This document shows, in pieces, positions 35,413 to 47,023 of a stretch of DNA of 64,000 bases. The translations under genes and the position numbers were made by a program. The notes beneath the pieces were generated by a model. That model made no database searches, had not been told where the DNA came from, and was given only the letters and a program-made list of their open reading frames with translations. Location: contig CM046458.1 of NCBI GenBank assembly GCA_025506515.1, forward strand, positions 46,091,390 to 46,155,389. The letters are read 5' to 3'. The DNA comes from Flaveria trinervia (taxonomy: Eukaryota > Streptophyta > Magnoliopsida > Asterales > Asteraceae). Each line of letters opens with the position of its first letter. The first letter of the stretch is position 1.

Positions 35413-38400
35413 TCAGATGTTGGTAGTCTTCAGTACAATCAAGACCATTCCTTTCTTCATTTGGTGGTCAGGATCATCAAGACTCTCATAGTATCTTCTC
35501 ATTTCAAAGAGATCATGCAGAGGTAAGTTGATTATGTCTTGCCAGGAGTAGACATTCTCAACACCTTGATCTCTGACAACATGCCATCTTTCTGGATTGG
35601 TAGAATAAGTCCAGGACAAGATAGGTGTCTCAGTTGCTAGAGGAGCCACTTGCATAGGAGTTGATTGGGTTGCCTCATCATGCACTTCCTCAGGTTGATC
35701 TGATTCAGCCTGGGGTGTAGAGGTAGATGACTTTGGCTTCTTCTTTTTAGTCTTTGGTTTAGAAGCCATTTTCTTCTTCCTCTTTAATGTCTTTAACTGA
35801 GAAGACTGGTCTGCAGCACCATGTTGATCATCAGTGTCTTTCTCAGTTGGGTGTTCCTCCCACAGGTTCAGAAGGAGAGGGAGTTTGACCCTGTCTTGGA
35901 TCAGAAGATGAAGTTTGCTGAGGCTCAGCTGGAGGTTCTGGTTCAGGTGTCTCTGGTTGTTCAAACTTGACCTCCACTTCAGGTGGAACTTGACTTGGAA
36001 GAGAGTGCAAGTCAATCAATTCACCACTTTTAATCTTCTGCTTGATCACCCTTATATGCTCATCCATTGTAGATAGAGACATGGGACCAAGTCTCCTTCC
36101 GGAGAATCCATATGACTTCAAGAAGCTCATCATTCTTGTCTGTCAGCAGACTTCTTTGCATTCTTTTGAATGATGGCTCTTGACTTTGCAGCTTCTTCCC
36201 TTAGCTTCCTTTTGGTTGTTTTTCTTTCTTTGACTAGCTCAAGCTCAAGTTGCTTTAAGTACTCGAACTCAATGAAGTCATAGGACAGGGGAAGAAGTGC
36301 ATTTGCCTGATAGAAGCCTGTGGCACTCAGGTAGTTTATCATTTTGATTCTATCCTCTTCTTTATCTACCTGAGGTTCTTGTGGAGCCACATCTTCCTGT
36401 GCAGGACTTTCTTGAACTGGAGAGAGAGTGGGAGTATGCTTGTAAAGTCTTTTCTGTCTCTTCTCCTCTTTGAATTGGAGAAGTAACCTTGCATCCTCTT
36501 TCTCCTTTATCTCTCTTGACACTTCCATGTCAGCCAGTTCATTCAACTCTTCTAAGGGGAGGGAGATGATTTCATCAACATCATAGTTCCTGGTCTGTAA
36601 ATAGGTAATCCTGACTGCCCTTAACTCATCATCTTTAGTATTTGGTCTGGGGGCAGCCCTGATTGCAGCTTGCATGAATTTAGATGACCCAGAAGAACTT
36701 TCTCCCCTTAGCCTCCTTTTCCTCTCTCTCTCTTCCTCCTCAATTTCCTCAGGAGTCATTATCCTTTTCCCTTTGTCACCAACAGACCTTTGTGACTCAG
36801 GGTGGATTGAGGCTTGGCCTTCATTGCTTGGTGTAGCTTCCATGCTCTGGCCAGAGAGAGGCTGAGAAACACCTTCACCAGCAGGTGTCTCAGATGGAGT
36901 TTGGACCTCTGCAGCAGTTGTTGATGGTGAGACAAGGGTCTCAGGTTCTGCCACTGGGCCTTCAGCCAAGGTTTCCCCTATGAAACTAATCTTAGGGTCC
37001 ACCTCAACATCCAGTTGACCGATGACATTGCCTGATTGCCTAAGTCTCCTTCTTAGAGAGAACTCTGCAAGGATCCTGTCTTGGATTCTTTGAGCCAGCC
37101 TGTCAGCTTGTCTAGATTTGCTTGGATTGACAAGTGGCATGTTGACTAAATCCAGTCTTTCATAGAAGCTCAGGCTTTGGAACTGAAAGACTTCTTGTTG
37201 GCCTTGAACTCTGTGAAGTATGAGGGCTCTTCTGTCATCATCATACCTCCATCTTATGATGTAGTTGCCAGTTCCATGTGGTGGAGATGAGACAGCCCTT
37301 GGTATACCTTCCTCAAAGAGACTCCTGATGATAGTCTATAGAGTCCACATTAATGTGAGTTTGAGGAAGTTGCTGAGAATGCACAACAGCAAGTGAGGAT
37401 GGTGAGTCCTCTATGTCCATTCTCTTTGAAGAACTCCCAGGTTCTGGTTGTGATAACTTTCTCCCCCTTTTTGGTAGCATCACCCACTGCATAGGTGAGC
37501 TGGAGGATAAATCAGTCACTTCCACAGGTTCTTGTGTTCCTGGTTGAGCTCTCCTTAAAGGTCTCTCAGCTAGTTTTTCCTTCAAATATGAAATCTGAAG
37601 TTGCTGATCATTGACCCTGTTTTGTAAGGTAGTCACCTGAGATTCCAAGTGGCTAACCTTAGAGACTAAATAGGTGCATGTTTTTGACAATTTCTGCACC
37701 TTTAGTCTCAAGTTCCCCTCATCTTCATCAGAAGAATCACTGGGGGATGAGATGATTGGACCAAAGTCCTCTCGCTCACCACCAGCTTGAGTTTCTTGGC
37801 TGCTGGTTTTCCTCTGCTCACTGGCAGCCTCAGTTGAGATGCCAGAGGGCAGAGTTGCCATGGTTGAGGTCTGAATGATGTAATCACTTTCAAAAGTGAG
37901 AGCCTCTTCCATATGGACATCCGGAACTAGTTCAGAAGTGTCCACCTCAGTAATAGGTGACTGATGTGGGATAGACTGAGGAGAGTCAGAGGTACTCGTC
38001 TCTCTTTGAGTAGGGGATGAGAAGAGAGACTCATGGTACACACTGAATCCTAAGTCTTCATCAGTATAGAAGGATAGGTTGGGAATTGGTTGGTTGAGAT
38101 CCAAAGGCTGGGGATGGTAGCTGTCCCCTGAAGGTTGTTCACTTGAGTGTTGAGACTCAGAGTGAGGCTTAAGGCTGTTGGGCTAGTGAGCTCATCAGTG
38201 TGAGCATGAGGAACCTCATCACTGATTCTTGAAACAATGGGAGTGGTCTGCTCCTCAGGAGAAGTGGGAGCTCCAGTATCCACTTCTTCCTGTATTGGTG
38301 AGTATATGGGGGCCTCCACAGACTGAATAGTCTGAGCAGGGGTTCGTTTGGATTTTCTTTGGTAGGTGATGGATATTTGAGGTTGTGTAGAGGGTTGGAG

Positions 38401-39233
38401 AGCAGTAGGTGTGGGTTCAACACTAGCTTGGACTGCTAGGTTGTCACCTTGAGCAATGAGCTCTAACATTTTTGGGACTAGGGCTGTTTCTACCCCTGAG
38501 AAGCCTACAGTTGGCTTCTTCATAATTTTAAAGATGTCGGGCTTCATCTGTCCCAATTTAAGAATATTACTTGTTTCCCTCAACTGTGAGCCCAGTTCAC
38601 AGTTGAGAATGTGTTGAACATATCTAGGAAACATGTAGTATTCTAAGGAGTCTAAGTTTGCAAGTAAATTAGTATAAACAAATTGTGAATACCTGAACTT
38701 GACCCCCTGAATCATTCCATGAACTATAAAGGAGAGATCCTCAGGAATCTGGTCCCATCCACCATGCTTGTTTGATAAGCTGTGGATAACCACATGGAGC
38801 AGGTATTTCCACTGGGATGAGACCTTCCCTTTCCTGAAGGTCTTTACAGAGAAATCTCCTTCATAGCCCATCTGCTCGAAGGAATGATTAACCGCTTCCT
38901 TTGGGAAGAACACTTCACCTTCTTCATCATCCAGCTGAAGATGTCGGTTGATGATGGCCGGAGTGATGAAGATTGTTCTCCCCTGCACTGTGGCAGACAG
39001 TGCCTTCTCCCCATCCATAATGACCTCTTGGCAGGTCTTCCAGAATTCAAGCAAGTGATCCTCATATAGAGGAGGATCAATGGTTAGGGAGGTGAAGTAG
39101 TGAGACAAAGACAAGAAACGGCAACCTCTGAGAAATGAGGATCTTTGTCAGAGCATAACAGAGCAACCTGATTGTGTTGTCTGTGTAGCTGCATGGCAAA
39201 GTTAGGATCATTTCTGTGAGCAAGGTCAGCCAT
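35413..39233 (-). pseudogene. Element C third ORF (SIRE ORF3), broken
   Basis: Starts at ATG 39233-39231 (MADLAHRNDPNFAMQLHRQ); a single-base shift near 39120 moves to the long frame. The N-terminal conserved domain (to about 38560) has FEQMGYEGDFSVKTF, WDQIPEDLSFI and MFPRYVQHILN, aligning with A. A shift lies near 38080; a coiled-coil-like segment (LRLKVQKLSKTCTYLVSKVS) near 37700; a stop at 37313-37315; then an open frame of 336 codons rich in charged residues (37140-36130); then ATGATGA overlap at 36133; and the C-terminal block (YSWQDIINLPLHDLFEMRRYYE) ends at 35413. Spacing to the PPT is about 30 bases. No membrane segment or signal peptide; role unknown. Confidence 0.78.
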
Positions 39234-39971
39234 TGTGAGGTAGCTCAGAGACGAAGAGAAAAAATGGGAAAGAAATTTCAGAGAGAAAGCTTTGGGTTTT
39301 AGGTTTGGAAGAAAAGCAGATGATAGAAGAGGGGAAAACCGTTGGGTTTATTTGAGAGAGAAGGATTTCAGATAAAGTTTAATGAAAGAGGATAAACTTT
39401 GAAATCCGTATGTCGGTCCCACCTCTGAAAAAGTAGTTTACCTTTTTGCTCAAAAAGTAGTTTTCTTGGAATTCGAAAAGCTTCCGAAGGTAATTTGTCT
39501 TCGGAAGTTTTGATTGAAAAAGCTTCCGAAGCTAAAATGGCTTCGGAAGAATTTTCCTGAGAGTCTTGAAGATTTATGCTTCGGAAGAGAAATAAACTCT
39601 TGGATGCTTTGTATAAGAATGAACAAAGCTTCCGAAGGTTAATTTTGCTTCGGAAGGAAAAAGTCCTTAAAAATGAATAAGTGTCTAAGTTAAGAATTTT
39701 AAGCTTCGGAAGATAAATTTTGACTTCTTCCGAAGGTAAAATCTCTTAGACAGTCATTTATTTTGAAGACATATTTTTCTTCCGAAGGTAAAACGTTATC
39801 TTCCGAAGTATCAGAAAATTTTCAAGAATCTAAGGAAAGTCTTCAAAAAGAGTTTTACATTCAAAGAAAACATGAGCTTATGAAAGTGATGAACTAGACA
39901 ACTTAGGACACACATATTTTTAAGAAGAAATAATTAGAATTAGTTTTAAGAAAAAGTCTACTCAAAGTTAA
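39234..39971 (-). repeat. Element C pol-ORF3 spacer with cttcSgaag micro-repeats
   Basis: Non-coding. Eleven exact cttccgaag or cttcggaag motifs lie between 39481 and 39808, about one per 30 bases. The same motif occurs in C's LTR and gag. Confidence 0.85.
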
Positions 39972-42900
39972 TCATCCAATAGCTGATATCAGATACTTAA
40001 ATCTCTGTTCATCAAAAGCTTTTGTGAACAGATCAGCATATTGTTCATCTGTGTGAACTTTGACTAGTTTAATTAATCCTTTTCATAGTTATCTCTTATT
40101 AAATGATACCTGATGTTGATGTGTTTGGTCCTTGAGTGCTGCACAGGGTTCTCAGTGATAGAGATAGCACTATTGTTGTCTATGTGGATAGGAGTCTCTT
40201 TGAAGTTAAATCCATAGTCTAGCATCTGATTTTGAATCCAAAGCACTTGAGCACAGCAGCTTGCAGCAGCAATGTATTCAGCCTCAGCAGTTGATGCAGA
40301 CACACAGGATTGTTTCTTGCATTGCCATGAGACAACCCTTCCACCAAGGAATTGACATCCCCCAGATGTAGACTTTGCAGTCATGTTGCAACCACCATAA
40401 TCACTGTCTGTATAGGCATACAGATTGAAATTAGGATTCTTTGGATACCATAGACCAAGTGTTGAAGCACCTTTGAGGTATCTTAAAATCCTTTTCACAG
40501 TGATTAAGTGAGACATCTTAGGGTTTGCTTGATATCTTGCACAAATACATGTAGCAAACATGATATCAGGCCTGCTAGCTGTAAGATATAAGAGACCCAA
40601 TCATAGCCTGTATAAGTGCTCATCATCACACACTCCCCCTCAAGATCTGGACCAAGGGAGTGGTTTCTGGCTATGGGTGTCTTAGCAATCTTACAATCAG
40701 TCATGTTGAATCTCTTGAGTATATCTTGAACATACTTTGACTGACTTATGAAGATGCCATCTTCAACCTGCTTCACTTGAATTCCCAGAAAGAAGTTGAG
40801 TTCTCCCATTGAACTCATTTCAAATCTGTCTTTCATCAGCTTTTCAAAGTCTTTGCAGAGCTTTGAATTGGTTGAACCAAAGATGATGTCATCCACATAT
40901 ACTTGAACTAGCAGAATGTCTTTTCCTTGTCCTTTGATGAAGAGAGTTCCATCTATAGTACCTCTCCTGTATCCATGTTTACAGAGATACTCAGACAGTG
41001 TCTCATACCACTTCCTGGGTGCCTGATGCAGCCCATAAAGAGCTTTGTCAAGCTTGCAGACATAATCAGGATGATCAGGATCTACAAAACCAGGTGGTTG
41101 TTTGACATAAACCTCCTCATCAATCACTCCATATAAGAAAGCACACTTTACATCAAGTTGATAGACTTTGAAATTCTTGGATGCAGCAAATGCCAGGAAT
41201 ATCCTAACAGCTTCTAGTCTTGCTACAGGAGCAAAGACATCAGTGTAATCAATCCCTTCTTCTTGTGTGTATCCTTGAACAACTAGTCTTGCCTTGTTCT
41301 TGATGATGATTCCTCTATCCCTTCTTATTCCTAAAAACCCATTTGGTTCCAATGGTAGTCTTCCCATGAGGAAGAGGACAAAGGTTCCAAACTTTCTGCC
41401 TTTTGAATTGAAGCAGCTCTTGTTGCATAGCTTCAACCCAACTTCCATCCTTTAGAGCCTCCTCAACTTTCTTTGGCTCTAACTGGGATAGAAAACAAGA
41501 GTGAAGACAAACATTTGCTTCATGGGTTTGCCCTCTTGTCTTTACCCCGGAGATAACATCTCCAATGATGTTTGTGGTAGGATGAGACTTGTGGATCCTT
41601 AGCTGAGGGATCACAGCAAGTTGCTGAGATAGATCCAAATTTGAGAAATTTAGATCTGGTCTTGAAGATTGATCCTCCACATTATCACACTTATCAAGAT
41701 TAACTTGATCCAATGAGTGTGTGACATCATTGATGTTGTCATCTATGGTATGGTTATTAGCATCAAGAAATTCTTGATCACTATCACCATCACCATTGTT
41801 GTCTTCTGCAATTGAGATGTCTTTATCTGGTTGAGAAGCCTCTGAGCTGGAATTTGAAGGCATGCCAGATGTATCAGCTGGATTTGTCATTGTTGTGCTG
41901 ATAGAAACCTCATTTGCTGAAGTAGTTTCAACTGGAGCTGAAGGTGTGTGAGTTGAAGGTCTTCCTAGCTCAAATCTTGGATCAGGATCACCTGTATTAA
42001 ATTTTTTGCAGATCCTGAAACATGCTCACAAGATTTATTAAAACAGTTGGTAACTAAATCAAGATCAAATAGCCAATCCGGACCAGAACCAGCCACACTG
42101 GGTGTGTGCTCATTGAAAGTCACATTGGCTGACTCCTCAATAATTCTAGTTCTGAGATTGTATACTCTATAAGCTTTAGCTTGGGAAGAGTATCCAATGA
42201 AGTGTCCATCGTCTGATTTCTCAGCAAACTTGGCAACTTGATCTTTGGTATTCAAGATGGTGCAGGGACATCCAAATGACCTGAGAAAACCAATGAAAGG
42301 TTTCCTCTTGTGCCAAAGTTCATAAGGAGTCTTACCATGTGTCTTAACTACTAAAACTCTGTTTTGCACATAGCAAGCAGTATTAACTGCCTCTGCCCAG
42401 AAGGTGATAGGCAGTTTAGAGTCAGACAACATAGTTCTTGCAGCTTCAATAAGTGTCCTGTTTCTCCTCTCAGCAACTCCGTTTTGCTGAGGAGTCCTGG
42501 GAGCACTGTATTGTCTTGTAATACCCTTTTCATCACAAAATGTATCAAGGATTTGGTTCTTGAATTCAGTTCCTTGATCACATCTTATGGTTTTGACCTT
42601 GTGATCACATTGATTCTCAATCTTTAAGATGAAATTCTTTAGAATCTCAGGAGTCTCATCTTTAGTTCTAAGGAAGAAGACCCAAGTGAATCTTGTAAAA
42701 TCATCTGTGATCACTAGACAGTATAAGGTCCTTCCTAAACTCATTACACTGGTGGGGCCAAAGAGATCCATATGTAACAAGTGTAGGGGTGTAGTGATGG
42801 AGTTCATTTCCTTAGGCTTATGGGATGCCTTATGTTGCTTCCCTTTCAGGCATGCAACACAATGATCATCACTTGTAAACTCTTTCTTTGGCATTCCAGT

Positions 42901-43402
42901 TACCAGATCATGCTTAATCAATTTATTCATGTTTTTAAAGTTTACATGGCACATTCTTTTATGCCAGGAAAGACTCATCACTATTGGCTTTAGATAGAAA
43001 GCATGAAACTTCTCCAGAGGGAGATGTTTCTTGCAAATCCATCTTGTACATGTTCCCTTTCCTAGGGGCTCTGAGCAGGATGTGCTCATGAGGAATGACC
43101 ACACCAGGCTTGAGAACAATGCACTCATGCTCAGTAAAGAGCATGTTATGTCTTTGATCACAAAATTGGGATACACTCAGAAGATTGTACCCAAGCTCCT
43201 TAACAAAGTTTACCTTTTCAATGCTGAGCTTACCATTTGTGACCTTGCCCCTTCCAGAAATGTAACCACCTTCATCTCCTCCAAAAGCAACTGGTCCTCC
43301 ATCAATTCTCTCAAAATTATGGAGTAGAGACCTATTGCCTGTCATGTGCCTGGAACAGCCACTGTCAATTATCCAGACGTTTCCGTTTGTCTTGAGCTGT
43401 TC
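39972..43402 (-). pseudogene. pol: Element C pol polyprotein, near complete with frameshifts
   Basis: Protease WIIDSGCSRHMTG (about 43375-43335); pre-integrase domain WHKRMCHVNF with VACLKGKQ (about 42960-42830); integrase core HMDLFGP, RCDQGTEFKN, QQNGVAERRNRT (about 42775-42430). RT has LVQVYVDDIIFGS near 40900-40870, so its active site is intact. RNase H has STAEAEYIAAASC and TKHINIRYHLIRD; the true end is TGA 39974-39972 after a single-base shift near 40080 (ADLFTKAFDEQRFKYLI). Other shifts are near 42980, 41970-41890, 41400 and 40560. Because the LTRs are nearly identical, these shifts are unexpectedly many. Confidence 0.92.
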
Positions 43403-43428
43403 CTGCACAAAGAAAATGATTAGTTACA
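43403..43428 (-). promoter_or_regulatory. Gag-pol junction with double stop and 3'-splice-like motif (C)
   Basis: On the minus strand: gtaactaatca, a T-rich tract, then tttgtgcag (AG at 43404-43403). TAA is present in both gag and pol frames. Pol is open right after the AG in the same phase as in A. Confidence 0.42.
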
Positions 43429-46148
43429 TTTGGAAACCCAAGCCGTACTTGTCTTGGGCTCAGTAAGTGTAATAGAAGGTAATGCAACAGTAATAGATCC
43501 TATGGTTGTACTGTGAGGATCTTCAGCTATTGTTGATGGAGAAATTTCAGTCATTTGGTCTTTTTTAGACTTCCACACCACCTTTGGACTCTTGGACTTG
43601 ACCTTCAAAACCTTTGAAGCTTTTGGAACTTCACAGGTTTTGATGACTGAACCTTCGGAAGATTCTGCAGTCACTGCAGCAGACTTCAGTGCTTCGGAAG
43701 AACTCCTTTCTTCCGAGACCAATTTTACTTCCGAAGGTAATTTTCCATTTACCTTCTTCTTTGATTTGGAGCTTCCGAAGGAAACAGACTTTCCTTCCGA
43801 AGCTTGAGACTTCTTGAGATTCTTTGAAGTCTTTGTATTGGTCATGTGGATGGTACTTCTAGGATTGTATGGGCAATCCTTAGCAATGTGAGAAGTATTT
43901 TCACACATGACACATAACATTTTCTTCTTCAAAAGAGTCTCCTTTTGAGAGCAAGACTGGCTTTGGTCACATCCCTTCTCCACCTTCATCTTGGTAGATG
44001 CTGAGACAGTTCTTTTGGGCTGTGAACTGTTCTTGGAGTTTGATGGTCCAGGCTGTGCAGCAGTGGTACACAGCAGCTCAGTCTTCTTCTTTGCTCTGAG
44101 ATGATTTGAACATGAACCAGGACTCTTAGATGAGGAGTCTTGGTTGATGTCTTCAGTCCTTACTACTTTGAAACCTGCAGAGATAAAAACTTGTTTCTGC
44201 TTAGCATCAAAAGTAGCCTTGATTTCTTGAGCCTTCTTTGCTTTCCTTTTGCTCTTCCTGATCAAGTTCTTTCTTTTGGACTTGGTCATCACAGATGATT
44301 TCTTCTCCTCAGAAGGATAGTGGCCCTTGGAAGAATCCTCTTCTTCACTCTTCTCAGAGGAATTCTTCACTATCACTTCTTCATCATCCTCACTTATAGG
44401 ATCTATGAGAGGAAGCTCATCTTCACAAGTTCCACACCTAGGATATCTTACAGACAAGATTGTGTGTGGAGGAGCTATCTCATTTGATCCTAGTCCCTGT
44501 CTATTTTGATAGCACACTTTGTTATGCAGGGATGAGGATATCATGTTTTTGAAGGTCTCTTCTTCAAGAACACTTTTCTCTGCCTTGGCTTTGCTGATCA
44601 CAAGCTCAGCCTGGCACTCAGTCAATTTAGTTATGAGATCTTGGATCTGAGTTCTAAAATCTGTATGTTCATGTTTTAGTACTGAAATGGTTTTCTCCAA
44701 ATCTTCTATTTTTAACTTGTAATCATTTTCAGACTTTCTAAAATCAGATTTTAATATGTTTAATGACTCAAGATCGGATCTCATCTCTAAGTTGTAGGAC
44801 CTGTATCTATTCACTTTAGCAATGCATTCAGGAGTACAGAGATGTTCCAATACCTTGGCTTCATCATGGTCAGCCATCAGTGCTTGGTTTGGAGAAGCAT
44901 CTTCCACCTGAAAACTCCAGTCAAAGCCTCCTTCTTCAACAGCAACAGCAGCATGTTGCTTAGGCTTCTCAGACTGAGGAGCTTTGTCAGTGTAGTTTGG
45001 TCTGGGTGGTGTTTGGCCCCCATTTGCTTTAGGTGCCTTACACTCCCTAGCAAAGTGACCCATAAGGTTACAGTTGTAACACTTAACTTTGCTTTTATCC
45101 AGCCCAAACTTTCCACTGGTAGCATTGCTTGGAAATCTTCTTCCTGTTCTCTTGTAGAACTTCTTGGCTCTGTGAGTGAGGAGAGCCATCTGCTGAACTA
45201 TCTCCATGTATTCCAGGTCATCTGGATGAATACAGTCCAGGTCTTCAAGAGTGAAGAGATAATTCCCACAGCTTTCATCAGTAGACACAAAGGCTTGAGA
45301 AGAACTTGTCTCTTGGAATGGACTTCCTTGAGTAAAGTTTTCCCTTGGTGTCTCCGGGAAGGTGATGAAAGGACCCTTTTGTGAGTTGTCAGGGTAGCAT
45401 ATGAGATGATGTTGGGGTTCTATGCTGTCCCTTTCAACCACATGAAGGGCTGAACCCATTGATTGTTGGAGTTGCCAGATGAACCTTGTATGTTCATCTC
45501 CATCTGGTATCCACTGAGAATCCCATATAACTCTGTCAGAGTAAGAGTTTTAAGGTTCTCAGTCCTCTTGATCACCACACAATAGTGTGTCCATTGCCTA
45601 GGAAGTGAGGACATGAACTTCCTTACAATGTCTCTGTTCTCAAGAGGAACTCCTCCATCCACTAGGGTATCCACAATCTCAACATACCTGAAGTATTGTT
45701 GGGTCATGGTTTCACCTGCTTTAAAGGTGAAATTTTCAAACTGCTGCTTCAGAAGATCTTTCTTGTTCTCCTTGGCTTCAGAGGAGCCTTCATACATCAG
45801 CTTCAGTGCATCCCACAGCTGTTTAGCTGTTTTGCACTTCTTAAAACCTCTGTATACAGAGTTTGGGAGAGCAGTCTGAAGAGCAGTCATGGCCTTCCTG
45901 TCAATCTCTACTCTTTTTCTATCTTCATCTGAGTAGTTGGCCATATCTTTAGGAATCATACCAGCACCAGTAGCAGAGGGGGTGCTGGGTATGAAAGGTC
46001 CATTTTCAACAGATTCCCACATTCTTGAGTCAAGAGACCTGATGAAGCCTTCCATCCTCATGCACCAGGTGTCAAAATCATCAAGAGTGATCAGTGGGGA
46101 TTTGTTCATGGTTCCAGTCTCCATATCAGTCTTTGAGATGGAAGCCAT
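43420..46148 (-). pseudogene. gag: Element C gag with two CCHC knuckles, one frameshift
   Basis: Start ATG 46148 (MASISKTDMETGTMNKSP) follows the PBS by about 70 bases. The capsid-like domain (TAKQLWDALKLMYEG, KFMSSLPRQWTHYC) ends in a frame change near 45440; then 679 open codons run to TAA 43422-43420. The first knuckle CYNCNLMGHFAREC is at 45081-45040; a long coiled-coil-like region (LEKTISVLKHEHTDFRTQIQD) at about 44770-44560; Lys-rich text near 44290; a second knuckle-like CVMCENTSHIAKDC at 43914-43873; and Ser/Glu text encoded by cttcSgaag repeats at 43802-43648. At about 900 residues in all, Gag is large. It would assemble particles and bind genomic RNA. Confidence 0.88.
43648..43806 (-). 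repeat. cttcSgaag micro-repeats inside C gag coding sequence
   Basis: Five exact copies (starting 43652, 43692, 43728, 43772, 43794) plus one variant lie within an open frame. They encode SSEG-, ASEGK- and SEV-type text. Confidence 0.82.
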
Positions 46149-46217
46149 TTGAAGAGTTTAGTTTTTGTGTGTGTGAGGGATCTTAAGATGGTTAGATCTT
46201 ATATCAAGAGCCTGAAA

Positions 46218-46229
46218 GCTCTGATACCA
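46218..46229 (-). promoter_or_regulatory. Primer-binding site of element C
   Basis: The minus strand reads TGGTATCAGAGC two bases after the 5' LTR end. Confidence 0.92.
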
Positions 46230-46231
46230 AT

Positions 46232-47023
46232 TGCAGGATCGTTTAAGGGTTTGAACACAATTACAACACAACAACACAATGAGGAGATTATCTAAACTCT
46301 AATCAAACAGTAAACTGGGTTAACCAAAAGTGATACAAAGAACACAAGTAAAGCAAGAGACAGAACAGGAGAATATGGTTTTCAAGGATGCAGTATATTG
46401 CTTTCTCAAGTTCTTTTACAAGTGTTACAAAGTATGTTAAAGATACAAGAAACTTGAAATACTTATACTACAACCTACAGCCGGCTATACTATGAAAGCC
46501 AGCTGGATACAATTGACTAGACACTAACAAAATCAATTGTAGAATCAAAAGGCATATCTGCCTTTTGACCTTGTGACTATGACATGCCATAGCTCACATC
46601 CTTATACATTACAAAAAGGATAAAGTACATAAAGTGGAAAGTTTCAGACTCAAGACCTCAATGTACAGTTACCAAAAGCATGGACCTTTTCACCAACTCT
46701 TGTAAGTTGGTGACTTATCAGAGACGCAGCGGAAAAGGTGCTTTATGGAACAGTACATCAGATAAAGCATGTGTACTAAAAGTCTTCGGAAGAAATCTGT
46801 CTTCATAGGGTGAAGCTTCGGAAGACTTTGTCTCTTGAAGCTTCGGAAGACTTCATGTTTGGCTTCGGAAGATATTGGTCTTGACTTTGGAAGATTTTAC
46901 ACTTAGAATGTTTTCTAATGTATTGTGTAAAACTTCCGAAGCATTCTTCACTTCAGTACTTAGTGCATGTTGCTGAGACACTTTGGATGTTTTGGGTTGC
47001 ATCAGACTTAAGGAATCCTTACA
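46232..47023 (-). repeat. Element C 5' LTR
   Basis: 792 bases, TGTAAGG to CCTGCA on the minus strand. Differs from the 3' copy at two bases near 46883-46887 and by three one-base indels, all in short runs. Confidence 0.95.

Larger units (their letters stand above)
34582..47023 (-). mobile_element. Element C: young SIRE-type Copia nested in element B
   Basis: Oriented opposite to B. 5' LTR 47023-46232, PBS 46229-46218, gag, pol, spacer, third ORF, polypurine tract, 3' LTR 35370-34582; 12.4 kb in total. The LTRs differ by only two substitutions and three single-base indels by eye. Flanks do not show a clean TSD (left aatgt, right atatg). RT (YVDD), protease (DSG) and integrase residues are intact locally, but the frames are broken at about ten places. 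Confidence 0.95.

Noticed and set aside
39481..39808. CRISPR-like array from regularly spaced 9-base motifs
   Set aside because: Motifs are too short, in both orientations and unevenly spaced, within a plant retroelement; they are dispersed micro-repeats.
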